Below the pieces are notes generated by a model that did not search any database, was not told where the DNA came from, and saw only the letters and a program-made list of their open reading frames with translations. A DNA stretch of 28,039 nucleotides, from the NCBI GenBank assembly GCA_031363085.1, contig JANLTU010000080.1:1-28039 (forward strand), given 5' to 3'. Position numbers and translations under genes: made by a program. This DNA comes from UBA6921 sp031363085 (GTDB taxonomy: Bacteria > Pseudomonadota > Gammaproteobacteria > SG8-11). Below, one piece after another: positions 1 to 6,830 of this stretch (the stretch's first letter is position 1; each line of letters starts with the position of its first letter).

Positions 1-300
1 CCCATCGCGCCAAGGCAAACTCCTACGGTGTACCTTAACCGTTCCGGCTCGTCGCTTTTCAGGTGTGCACCTCAATCATGCAGTAACCAGAGCTCTTAGC
101 TGAAAACCTAGCCACACATCATTTATGCCTGAGAGTTGCACGCACACTCGCCGCCCTAGTCCTTTCGTACTAGCTCTTCTGGCTATATCTCACTAATCCG
201 TTTGTCTGATTCATGCGCTGCGCAAAAGCTGCATAGTGCATCTCAAGCTCGCAGCCTTGTGCGGGATCACGCTTTAATCAATTGCCTGGAGGATGGTGCT
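1..300. other. Gene-free left edge
   Basis: I see no convincing coding frame, tRNA or rRNA in this stretch. A 15-base string near 156-170 resembles the reverse complement of the sarcin-ricin loop region of 23S rRNA, but the flanks do not match. A Shine-Dalgarno-like GGAGG at 288-292 belongs to the next gene. Promoter elements for that gene must lie here, but none is clear enough to call. Confidence 0.4.
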
Positions 301-606
301 ATGAAAATACAAACAAAGATGAACGTGGCGGCGTTGGGTATGGTGTTGGCGGCAATGTCCATGAGCGGTGTTGCCTATGCGAGTTGCCCGGCGGCGCTCA
401 CTGCGGAAGAGCGTATTTCTTGCATTCATATGGAGGGGGCGGGCTTGACTTATCAGGAATATCTGACCGAGCGCATGGAAATTATTGGCAGTGCGCAGGC
501 GGCACGGGCAAATTTTAAGAATCCGGATATCGCTGAAAAGCGCCAGGACGAAACATCCAAGGAAGACGAAGGGGAGCGCAAGTTTTCATCGTCTTTGGGC
601 CGGTAA
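301..606 (+). CDS. Small secreted protein of unknown function
   Basis: This 101-residue protein begins with a typical Sec signal peptide: basic residues (MKIQTK), then a hydrophobic core rich in Ala, Met, Leu and Val, ending in VAYA before Ser-Cys. Cleavage would leave about 75 residues. The mature part has two cysteines about 12 residues apart (SCPAA...ISC), then a charged, Lys/Glu/Asp-rich tail. The open frame extends upstream to 202, but ATG 301 is preferred: GGAGG lies 8 bases before it and the signal peptide starts there. A periplasmic or exported location is inferred. I recognise no family. The next gene, about 120 bases downstream on the same strand, also starts with a secretion-like N-terminus, so the two may be functionally paired. 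Confidence 0.65.
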   Translation: MKIQTKMNVAALGMVLAAMSMSGVAYASCPAALTAEERISCIHMEGAGLTYQEYLTERMEIIGSAQAARANFKNPDIAEKRQDETSKEDEGERKFSSSLGR

Positions 607-724
607 TACTCAAGTGGAAAAAATTGCTGTGGGGGCGTCGATTCAAAACCACAGCGATTTTTTCGAGCACGTTGTGCGGATCAGAGCCACCGACAACAAA
701 CTTAGTATCCAGGAGAACTGCATA

Positions 725-1022
725 GTGAAAACGTCGATATTTTCTACACTTGCGCTGGCTTGGTCGCAATGTTTCAGCTCGCACAATACGTATGCCCGAT
801 CTGCGCAACGCAGCAGCGCTAAGCTGACTGTTTCCGGATTCGCGAGCGGCCCACCCTGCCGAGCGGTGAAACCCTCCGCCGTATCGCCGTCGGCCAAAAC
901 CGTCGGCCAAAACGCGCGACGTGAAGCAGGCAAAGGATGCCAATAAAAGCGTCGCCGGCATCGTAACCAAGAACCTGTCGCGCGCAGCGACGAGCGATGT
1001 TACGCCCACCCGCACACGCTGA
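725..1022 (+). pseudogene. Small secreted-type protein gene broken by a 13-bp tandem duplication
   Basis: A GTG start at 725 follows AGGAG near 710 and opens a frame with a signal-peptide-like start (VKTSIFSTLALAW) and a possible cleavage at NTYA. The frame runs through a Ser/Ala/Pro-rich segment to about 887 and then ends at 946 with a short, unconvincing tail. At 888-913 a 13-base unit (CGTCGGCCAAAAC) is present twice in tandem. Removing one copy joins the GTG frame to another open frame that ends at TGA 1020-1022 and reads DVKQAKDANKSVAGIVTK, a more natural Lys/Ala-rich C-terminus. The restored protein would have about 94 residues. The duplication looks like a slippage frameshift, either a fixed mutation or a reversible switch. 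No family is recognised, and coding status rests only on the ribosome binding site and frame continuity. Confidence 0.45.
888..913. repeat. Perfect 13-bp tandem duplication
   Basis: Two identical adjacent copies of CGTCGGCCAAAAC (888-900 and 901-913). The unit length is not a multiple of three, so the copy number decides which frame is read downstream. Confidence 0.9.
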
Positions 1023-1099
1023 AAAAAAGTACGAGAGTTTTTTGCGTAACGCCGCAGACGCGCATGAGCCGCGTGCCGGCCAATACCGTTAAATCGTCT

Positions 1100-1135
1100 G
1101 CTTCGTCATTCCCGCGCAAACGGGAATGACGAAGC
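1100..1135. repeat. Palindrome with 15-bp perfect arms, dRS3-like
   Basis: The arms at 1100-1114 and 1121-1135 are perfect inverse copies around a 6-base loop (CGCAAA). The core is ATTCCC, eight bases, GGGAAT, which fits the form of the neisserial dRS3 repeat and of similar dispersed intergenic repeats known in proteobacteria. It is not followed by a T-run, so it is probably a dispersed repeat and not a terminator. Confidence 0.75.
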
Positions 1136-1205
1136 ATTAGCTCAACCCTGATCACTTCTGCTCCATCGCCTGCATCCACATCCCATCGTTGCGCGTATGT
1201 CTATG

Positions 1206-1243
1206 ACCAATGTTTTCTGAAGCGCTCTTCAGAAAACATTGGT
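1206..1243. repeat. Perfect 16-bp inverted repeat upstream of a response regulator gene
   Basis: The arm ACCAATGTTTTCTGAA (1206-1221) is exactly inverted at 1228-1243 around a 6-base centre (GCGCTC). It lies about 115 bases before the response regulator start. Its base composition differs from the GC-rich palindromes elsewhere in the window. There is no T-run, so a regulatory dyad, mobile-element end or transcript-stabilising hairpin is more likely than a terminator. The rest of the 1023-1357 gap shows nothing else I can support beyond the repeat at 1100. Confidence 0.7.
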
Positions 1244-1357
1244 TATTCTGGTTTGTGTTTCCAACCCGCACCGATAGATTTATAGTCTTTTGGCAATAGC
1301 CTCTTTCATTAAGCAACTTGACGCTGCGCTGTTTGCGCTTGGAATTTAAAACCGCCC

Positions 1358-2023
1358 ATGAGAATTCTGTTGGTCGAAGACGATGTTAATTTAAGCGCGC
1401 CGCTGAAACAGCAATTGGCAAAGGCGGGGTTTGCCGTGGACGTGGCCGACAACGGCGTCGACGCGGAATTCATGGGGAGCGAAAACCCCTACGATGCGGT
1501 CGTGCTGGACTTAGGTCTGCCGCGCCGTCCAGGTCTTGACGTATTAAAAAACTGGCGTGCGGCCGGCGTGAAGGTGCCGGTAATCATTCTGACCGCGCGC
1601 GATGCGTGGCATGAGCGCGTCGACGGCTTCAAAGCCGGTGCGGACGATTATCTGGGCAAGCCGTTTCACACCGAAGAATTGCTGGTGCGCATCAATGCGT
1701 TGATTCGCCGCGCGCATCAACAGACGGGCGGCGTGCTTGCAAATTCCGGTTTGGTGCTCGACGAACAGCGCCAGACCGTGACGACCGCAGGCGGTGAAAC
1801 CATCGAGCTGACCGGCACCGAGTTTCGTTTGCTACGTTTGTTCATGCTGCATGCCGGAAAAATACTGACCAAATCCCGCATCACCGAACACGTTTATGAT
1901 TTCGACTCGGACAAAGACAGCAACGTGATCGAAGTGTACGTAAAACGGCTACGGCAAAAACTCGGCAAAGAATATATTCAAACCCGTCGCGGACAAGGCT
2001 ATATGTTTACCGGGCACGCCTGA
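1358..2023 (+). CDS. OmpR/PhoP-family response regulator
   Basis: This 221-residue protein has the two-domain layout of OmpR-family transcription factors. The receiver domain (about 1-115) shows the acidic pair D8-D9, the phosphoacceptor D51 (VVLDLGLP), T79 and K101 (GKPF). The C-terminal winged helix (about 125-220) has the family signature from LTGTEFRLLRLF through NVIEVYVKRLRQKLG to TRRGQGYMF. The sequence style is closest to PhoP/QseB-type regulators. The partner kinase gene begins at the base after the stop codon, so the two form an operon with translational coupling. The start lacks a strong ribosome binding site. A TTGACG hexamer at 1318-1323 could be part of a promoter, but no good -10 follows. 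The regulated genes cannot be told from the sequence. Confidence 0.93.
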   Translation: MRILLVEDDVNLSAPLKQQLAKAGFAVDVADNGVDAEFMGSENPYDAVVLDLGLPRRPGLDVLKNWRAAGVKVPVIILTARDAWHERVDGFKAGADDYLGKPFHTEELLVRINALIRRAHQQTGGVLANSGLVLDEQRQTVTTAGGETIELTGTEFRLLRLFMLHAGKILTKSRITEHVYDFDSDKDSNVIEVYVKRLRQKLGKEYIQTRRGQGYMFTGHA

Positions 2024-3361
2024 TTGTTGCGCTCGTTGCAAACGCGCCTGGCGGCGGGGTTGATCGTCAGTCTGGTCGCGGCGTTGTTGTTGCAGTGGCT
2101 GGTTGCGAACAGTGCCGTGAACATTCTGCTAAAAAACAACGCAGCCACGCACCTGGAGGAAGATGCCGAACTGATCCTCGCGGCATTGCGCAGCACGTCC
2201 GAGGGCGTGTTGAGCATCGATACCTCGCACATTGATCCCAACTACCTGCGGCCGCTTTCCGGGCACTATTTTCGGGTGCAGTCAGATGGCGCAGTGATTC
2301 GATCACGTTCGTTATGGGACGCCGACTTGCAAATGGCAACACCTGCGCCCGGTGCTTACGTGCGCAGTGAAACCGACGGCCCGGCGCAGCAACACCTGCT
2401 GCTGGTGATGCGCGTGTTTCAAAAGTTTGATCGCACCATCATCGTTGCGGTGGCCGAGGACATCGACCCGTTATACATTGATGCGCGCGCATTTCAGTGG
2501 CGCTACGCGTTATTGGCGGTGGGCATTTTGGTGACCCTGGTCGGTTTGCAAACCTGGTGGGTGAGTCGCGGCTTGCGTCCGCTGGACGACATCCGCGCCG
2601 AACTGCGCGCGCTGGAACAGGGTGCGCTGCGCCAACTCAGCGTGACGCAGGTGCCGCGCGAAGTGCAACCGCTGGTGCAACAGATCAACGGGCTGCTGGA
2701 GCTGCTGCAAAAACGCCTGGAGCGTTCGCGTAACGCCTTGGGTAACTTGGCGCACGGCTTAAAAACCCCGCTGACCGCCTTGATGCAGCAATTCGAGCAA
2801 ACGGAAATTGCGCAACACACCGAGCTCAAATCCCGGCTGCAACGCCACACGCACACCGTGCACCAACTGATCGAGCGGGAGCTCAAGCGCGCGCGTGTCG
2901 TCGGCGCGGCCTTGCCGTCCGGCCACTACGATCTGGCGGCCGAAATTGAATCTTTGATGCACACGCTGCGCATGGTGTACCGCGACAAACAACTCGCTAT
3001 CGAAACCCGCCTTCGCATTCCTGGCAACGATGCTTGCCGGCTTGATCGCGAAGACTTGTTCGAACTGCTGGGCAACCTGCTCGACAATGCCTGCAAGTGG
3101 GCTAACACGCGCGTGCGCCTGACGATAGACGCGCAGCCGCAGTGGTTGTTCACGGTCGAAGATGACGGGCCCGGTGTTGAACAACAGCAGCTCGACAAAC
3201 TCACCTTGCGCGGCGTGCGCATCGACGAAAGCACCGCAGGGCATGGCCTGGGTTTGTCCATCGCCAAAGATCTGGTCGAACACTACGGCGGCGAATTGCT
3301 GCTGGGGCGCTCGGACGCGCTGGGTGGGTTCTGTTGTAGCGCACGTATTCCGCAGCCCTGA
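2024..3361 (+). CDS. PhoQ-like sensor histidine kinase
   Basis: This 445-residue inner-membrane kinase starts at TTG directly after the regulator's stop codon, which implies coupled translation. Two membrane segments (about 9-28 and 160-180) flank a periplasmic sensor domain of roughly 130 residues. A HAMP-like region follows (about 181-235). The phosphorylated histidine is H244 in NLAHGLKTPL, an H-box close to that of PhoQ. The ATPase domain shows the N-box LLDNACKW, VEDDGPGV and GHGLGLSIAKDLVEHYGG. It should autophosphorylate in response to an envelope signal and phosphorylate the upstream regulator. The ligand is unknown: the periplasmic domain is not obviously the PhoQ acidic Mg2+-sensing patch. 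No in-frame ATG gives a better start. Confidence 0.92.
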   Translation: MLRSLQTRLAAGLIVSLVAALLLQWLVANSAVNILLKNNAATHLEEDAELILAALRSTSEGVLSIDTSHIDPNYLRPLSGHYFRVQSDGAVIRSRSLWDADLQMATPAPGAYVRSETDGPAQQHLLLVMRVFQKFDRTIIVAVAEDIDPLYIDARAFQWRYALLAVGILVTLVGLQTWWVSRGLRPLDDIRAELRALEQGALRQLSVTQVPREVQPLVQQINGLLELLQKRLERSRNALGNLAHGLKTPLTALMQQFEQTEIAQHTELKSRLQRHTHTVHQLIERELKRARVVGAALPSGHYDLAAEIESLMHTLRMVYRDKQLAIETRLRIPGNDACRLDREDLFELLGNLLDNACKWANTRVRLTIDAQPQWLFTVEDDGPGVEQQQLDKLTLRGVRIDESTAGHGLGLSIAKDLVEHYGGELLLGRSDALGGFCCSARIPQP

Positions 3362-3403
3362 GAGCAGGAGCGCGGCCATCCTGGCTGCGGTGTGCTTCTG
3401 GCC

Positions 3404-3637
3404 GGCGACACACCCACGCCGGTCGTAGCGGCGCGATTCATCGCGCCTACGCACAGCACATAGGAGCGTCCCCTTAGGTTAAAGGATTCGTAGGGGCGCA
3501 CCCGTGTGTGCGCCTAGGTCGACGTGCCAGCCCGGAGCCGGGCCGACACACGGGTCGGCCCCTACCACAGGCGACACACCCACACGGTCGTAGCGGCGCG
3601 ATTCATCGTGCCTTGCCCGATGAATCGGGCGCCTACG
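3404..3637. repeat. Cluster of GC-rich palindromic repeats
   Basis: Most of the 3362-3776 gap is made of related palindromes. A segment starting GGCGACACACCCAC and ending in the hairpin GTAGCGGCGCGA-TTCA-TCGCGCCTAC occurs at 3404-3451. It recurs in diverged form at 3570-3637, with an extra CGATTCATCG/CGATGAATCG pairing. Between them, 3490-3565 is bounded by GTAGGGGC and GCCCCTAC and contains inner hairpins GGCGCAC/GTGCGCC and GGCCGAC/GTCGGCC. These resemble short dispersed intergenic repeats common in environmental bacterial genomes. No coding sequence is credible here. Confidence 0.75.
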
Positions 3638-3646
3638 CTTGGCTAC

Positions 3647-3674
3647 TTCAATAATAATTTTCAGCGACTATACT
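3647..3674 (+). promoter_or_regulatory. Possible sigma-70-type promoter for the CheB/CheR fusion gene
   Basis: TATACT at 3669-3674 is a good -10 hexamer. A weak -35 (TTCAAT) lies 16 bases upstream at 3647-3652. The site is just downstream of the repeat cluster and about 100 bases before the ATG at 3777. The position and the -10 support it; the -35 is poor. Confidence 0.35.
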
Positions 3675-3776
3675 TGCCGACACCGAAGTGCGCCCCTGCG
3701 CCAGTTCTTGGCAATTTCAATGAAAGAATGAGCAGGCAATGAAAACCATGGACTACAACCCTGCAAGGGAGCTGTC

Positions 3777-6700
3777 ATGAAACCAAGAAACAAAACTAAA
3801 ACCAAACCCATAGCCAAAATCAAAGCCAAGGCAGCAGCGGTCGCAGGGGAGGGCACCGCAACCGCCCGTGGCGGCTTCCCGGTGGTCGGCATCGGCGCAT
3901 CGGCAGGGGGCTTGGCAGCGTTTGAGGCGTTTTTTTCCGGCATGCCTGCCGAGCGCGATCCCGACATGGCGTTTGTGCTGGTGCAGCATCTGGCGCCGGA
4001 TCACAAAAGTATTCTCACCGACCTGATTCGCCGCTACACGCGCATGCAGGTGTTCGAGGTGGAGGACGGCATGACGGTGCGGCCCAACTGCGCTTACATT
4101 ATTCCGCCGAATCGCGACATGGCGTTTTTGAACGGCAGCTTGCAATTGCTGGAACCCAGCGCGCCGCGCGGCCAGCGGCTGCCGATTGATTTTTTCTTTC
4201 GTTCGCTGGCGCTGGACCAGCGTGAGCGCGCCATCGGTATCGTGCTGTCCGGCACCGGCAGTGACGGCAGCCTGGGGGTGCGCGCCATCAAGGGCGAGGC
4301 GGGTATGGTCATGGCGCAAGACCCCACGACCACCGAGTTCGACGGCATGCCGCGCAACGCCATCGCCACTGGCCTGGTGGACTACGAGCTGGCGCCGGCG
4401 CAAATGCCCGCCCAGCTCATCGCCTACGCGGCGCATGCCTTCAACAACTTGCCACAGGCTGCGGCCAGCGCCAACCACACGTCGGAAACCAATCTGAAGA
4501 AAATTTTCGTGCTGCTGCGCGCCCAGACCGGCCACGATTTTTCCCAGTACAAACCCAGCACCATCCACCGCCGCATCGAGCGGCGCATGGCGGTGCAGCA
4601 GATCGACGCGCTTGAGCGCTACGTCAAGTTTTTGCAACAAACGCCGGGCGAGACCGAGGCGTTGTTTCGCGACCTGTTGATCGGCGTCACTAATTTTTTT
4701 CGCGATCCAGACGCCTTCAAAATGCTGGAAGAGCAGGTCATGCCCAAACTGTTTGCCGACAAACCGAGCAGCAGCAGCCTGCGGGTGTGGTCGGCCGGAT
4801 GTTCCACCGGCGAAGAAGCGTATTCGCTCGCCATCCTGTTGCAAGAAAGCATGGAGGCGCTCAAGCAAAGTTACACGGTGCAGTTGTTCGCCACCGACAT
4901 CGACAGCCGCGCCATCGCCACCGCGCGCGTCGGCCTGTATCCCAGCAGCATTGCCAGTGACGTCACAGCGGAGCGGCTGGCGCGCTTTTTTAGCGCCGAG
5001 CCCGACCACAGCGCCTACCGTATTCACAAGGGCTTGCGCGACATGCTGGTGTTTTCCGAACAAGACCTGATCAAAGACCCGCCGTTCTCCAAACTTGACC
5101 TCATCAGTTGCCGCAATCTGCTGATCTACTTGGGCGCCGACTTGCAAAAGAAGCTCATTCCGTTGTTTCACTACGCGCTCAAACCGGGCGGCATTTTGTT
5201 TCTGGGCACCTCCGAAGGCATTGGTGATTTTGGCGACCTGTTTACCTCGCTGGACCGCAAAATGAAGCTGTTTCAGCGCAGGGACGATTTCCACGGCACG
5301 CAGCGCACCCCGTTGAGCCGGTTTTTGCCGCCGATGAGCGCCGTCGATGCGGCGCTGCCGCGCCCGTCCGGCAACAAAATGTTTGCAGCGAAGTTGCCGG
5401 TGCGCGAACTCACCGAGCAAGCGTTGTTGCAGCAGCTCGCGCCGGTCGGTGCGCTGGTTAACGGCCACGGCGAGCTCCTGTATTTGCACGGACGCAGCGG
5501 CATGTTTCTTGAGCCCGCCCCGGGCGAAGTCAGCATTAGCAATATTCTGTACATGGCGCGCGACGGGCTGCGGCTTGATCTGACCACCGCCCTGCACAAA
5601 GCTAAATCGCTCGGCCAGGCGGTGCGCGTCCCCGGCCTGCGGGTCAAAACCAATGGCCACTACACGCGCGTTAATTTAAGTGTTCACCCGGTCAGCGCGC
5701 CGCTGGCGGTAACGCCGGAGTCGCCGCTGTATCTGGTCATACTGGAAGAAATACGGCAGTCGGCCGACGTGCTCGCGCTGTCCGCTGCGCCAGTCGAGGG
5801 CGTCGTAGTGGACACCAACCTGTCGGCGGTTGAGGCGCAGATCGCCGCGCTCAAAGACGAGTTGCGCGCCAAGGACGACTACCTGCAGAGCACCCATGAG
5901 GAACTGGAAAGCTCCAACGAAGAACTTAAGTCCTCGAACGAAGAAATGCAGTCGGTGAACGAGGAGCTGCAGTCCACCAACGAGGAGCTGGAAACCTCCA
6001 AGGAAGAATTGCAATCGGTCAACGAAGAGCTGGCGACCGTCAACGCCGAGCTGCAAACCAAGGTGGCGGACTTGTCGATTGCCGGCAACGACATGAACAA
6101 CTTACTGGCCGGCACCGGCATCGCCACCATCTTTGTCGATCATCAACAGCGCATCCTGCGTTTCACGCCCGCCGCCATGCGCATCATTAATTTGATCCGG
6201 GGCGACGTGGGCCGGCCGGTGGGCCACATCGTCTCCAATTTAATGAACTACACTATGTTAGTGAAGGACGTGCAAGCGGTGCTGGACACCTTGGTGCCCA
6301 GCGAGGTGGAGGTGCGCACCACCGAGGACAAGTGGTACTCGATGCGCATCCAGCCGTACCGCACGCTCGAAAACGTCATCGAGGGCGCGGTGATCTCGTT
6401 CATCGACATCTCGGTGATGGTGCAGGCGCGCGAGGCGCTGGGCAAAGCCGAAGCGCTGAGCCGCTTGGCGCTGCTGGCGCGCGATGCCCGCGATGCCATC
6501 TGCATGCAGGATCTGGACGGCCGCATTCTGGCCTGGAACCCGGGCGCGGTGCGTCTGTATGGCTGGAGCGAGGCCGAAGCCTTGCGCATGAACCTGCGCG
6601 AGCGAGTGCCGCCGGCGCTGCGCGAGCGGGCGCTGATCCAGCTTGGCCAGTTAAGCCAGGCCGAAAAACTGGAGCCGCAGCGTAGCCAGCGGCTGCGCAA

Positions 6701-6803
6701 AAACGGCGAGGTAGTCGAGGTGTGGGTGCTCGTAACCGCCGTGTTGAACGAGGCGGGATTGATGTACGCCACCACCACAACCGAACGGCCGAGCACGTTA
6801 TAA
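3777..6803 (+). CDS. CheB-CheR fusion with coiled coil and two PAS domains
   Basis: This 1008-residue cytoplasmic protein begins with a Lys-rich tail. A CheB methylesterase domain (about 35-215) keeps the catalytic residues S42 (GASAGG), H71 (VQHLAPDH) and D163 (GTGSDG). It has no receiver domain in front, unlike classical CheB. A CheR methyltransferase domain follows (about 235-505), with the SAM-binding segment SAGCSTGEEAYS at 339-350, FATDID and CRNLLIYL. Nine near-perfect heptads (703-765, of the form LQSxNEE) make a long coiled coil. Two PAS domains complete it (about 770-885 and 895-1000). Family knowledge says such fusions modify chemoreceptor-like proteins or act as signalling hubs. 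No receptor, CheA or CheW is nearby. The kinase gene follows after 27 bases, so the two are probably one operon. An AGGGAG precedes the ATG. Confidence 0.93.
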   Translation: MKPRNKTKTKPIAKIKAKAAAVAGEGTATARGGFPVVGIGASAGGLAAFEAFFSGMPAERDPDMAFVLVQHLAPDHKSILTDLIRRYTRMQVFEVEDGMTVRPNCAYIIPPNRDMAFLNGSLQLLEPSAPRGQRLPIDFFFRSLALDQRERAIGIVLSGTGSDGSLGVRAIKGEAGMVMAQDPTTTEFDGMPRNAIATGLVDYELAPAQMPAQLIAYAAHAFNNLPQAAASANHTSETNLKKIFVLLRAQTGHDFSQYKPSTIHRRIERRMAVQQIDALERYVKFLQQTPGETEALFRDLLIGVTNFFRDPDAFKMLEEQVMPKLFADKPSSSSLRVWSAGCSTGEEAYSLAILLQESMEALKQSYTVQLFATDIDSRAIATARVGLYPSSIASDVTAERLARFFSAEPDHSAYRIHKGLRDMLVFSEQDLIKDPPFSKLDLISCRNLLIYLGADLQKKLIPLFHYALKPGGILFLGTSEGIGDFGDLFTSLDRKMKLFQRRDDFHGTQRTPLSRFLPPMSAVDAALPRPSGNKMFAAKLPVRELTEQALLQQLAPVGALVNGHGELLYLHGRSGMFLEPAPGEVSISNILYMARDGLRLDLTTALHKAKSLGQAVRVPGLRVKTNGHYTRVNLSVHPVSAPLAVTPESPLYLVILEEIRQSADVLALSAAPVEGVVVDTNLSAVEAQIAALKDELRAKDDYLQSTHEELESSNEELKSSNEEMQSVNEELQSTNEELETSKEELQSVNEELATVNAELQTKVADLSIAGNDMNNLLAGTGIATIFVDHQQRILRFTPAAMRIINLIRGDVGRPVGHIVSNLMNYTMLVKDVQAVLDTLVPSEVEVRTTEDKWYSMRIQPYRTLENVIEGAVISFIDISVMVQAREALGKAEALSRLALLARDARDAICMQDLDGRILAWNPGAVRLYGWSEAEALRMNLRERVPPALRERALIQLGQLSQAEKLEPQRSQRLRKNGEVVEVWVLVTAVLNEAGLMYATTTTERPSTL

Positions 6804-6830
6804 AAATAGGCGCAACGAGGCAGGTGCCCG

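Noticed and set aside
150..175. Possible fragment of 23S rRNA (sarcin-ricin loop-like string) on the minus strand
   Set aside because: Only about 15 bases resemble it and with a mismatch; the flanking sequence on both sides does not follow 23S rRNA.
515..1015. Minus-strand open frame across the broken small gene
   Set aside because: No ribosome binding site or protein-like composition; the plus strand has a signal-peptide start and a frame explained by the duplication.
1318..1347. PhoP-box-like or sigma-70 promoter before the response regulator
   Set aside because: TTGACG is good, but no acceptable -10 follows at normal spacing, and the second PhoP half-site matches only about half its positions.
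2759..3454. Minus-strand open frame opposite the PhoQ-like kinase
   Set aside because: The kinase motifs on the plus strand are complete; the antisense product has no family features.
3753..5660. Long minus-strand open frame of 635 codons
   Set aside because: It lies entirely opposite the CheB/CheR gene, whose motifs are intact. The minus product is Arg/Gln/Ala-rich with no recognisable domain, a usual shadow in GC-rich DNA.
5883..6071. Apparent 21-base tandem DNA repeat
   Set aside because: The periodicity is explained by the nine heptads of the coiled coil; codons differ between units, so it is a protein-level repeat and not a recent DNA repeat.
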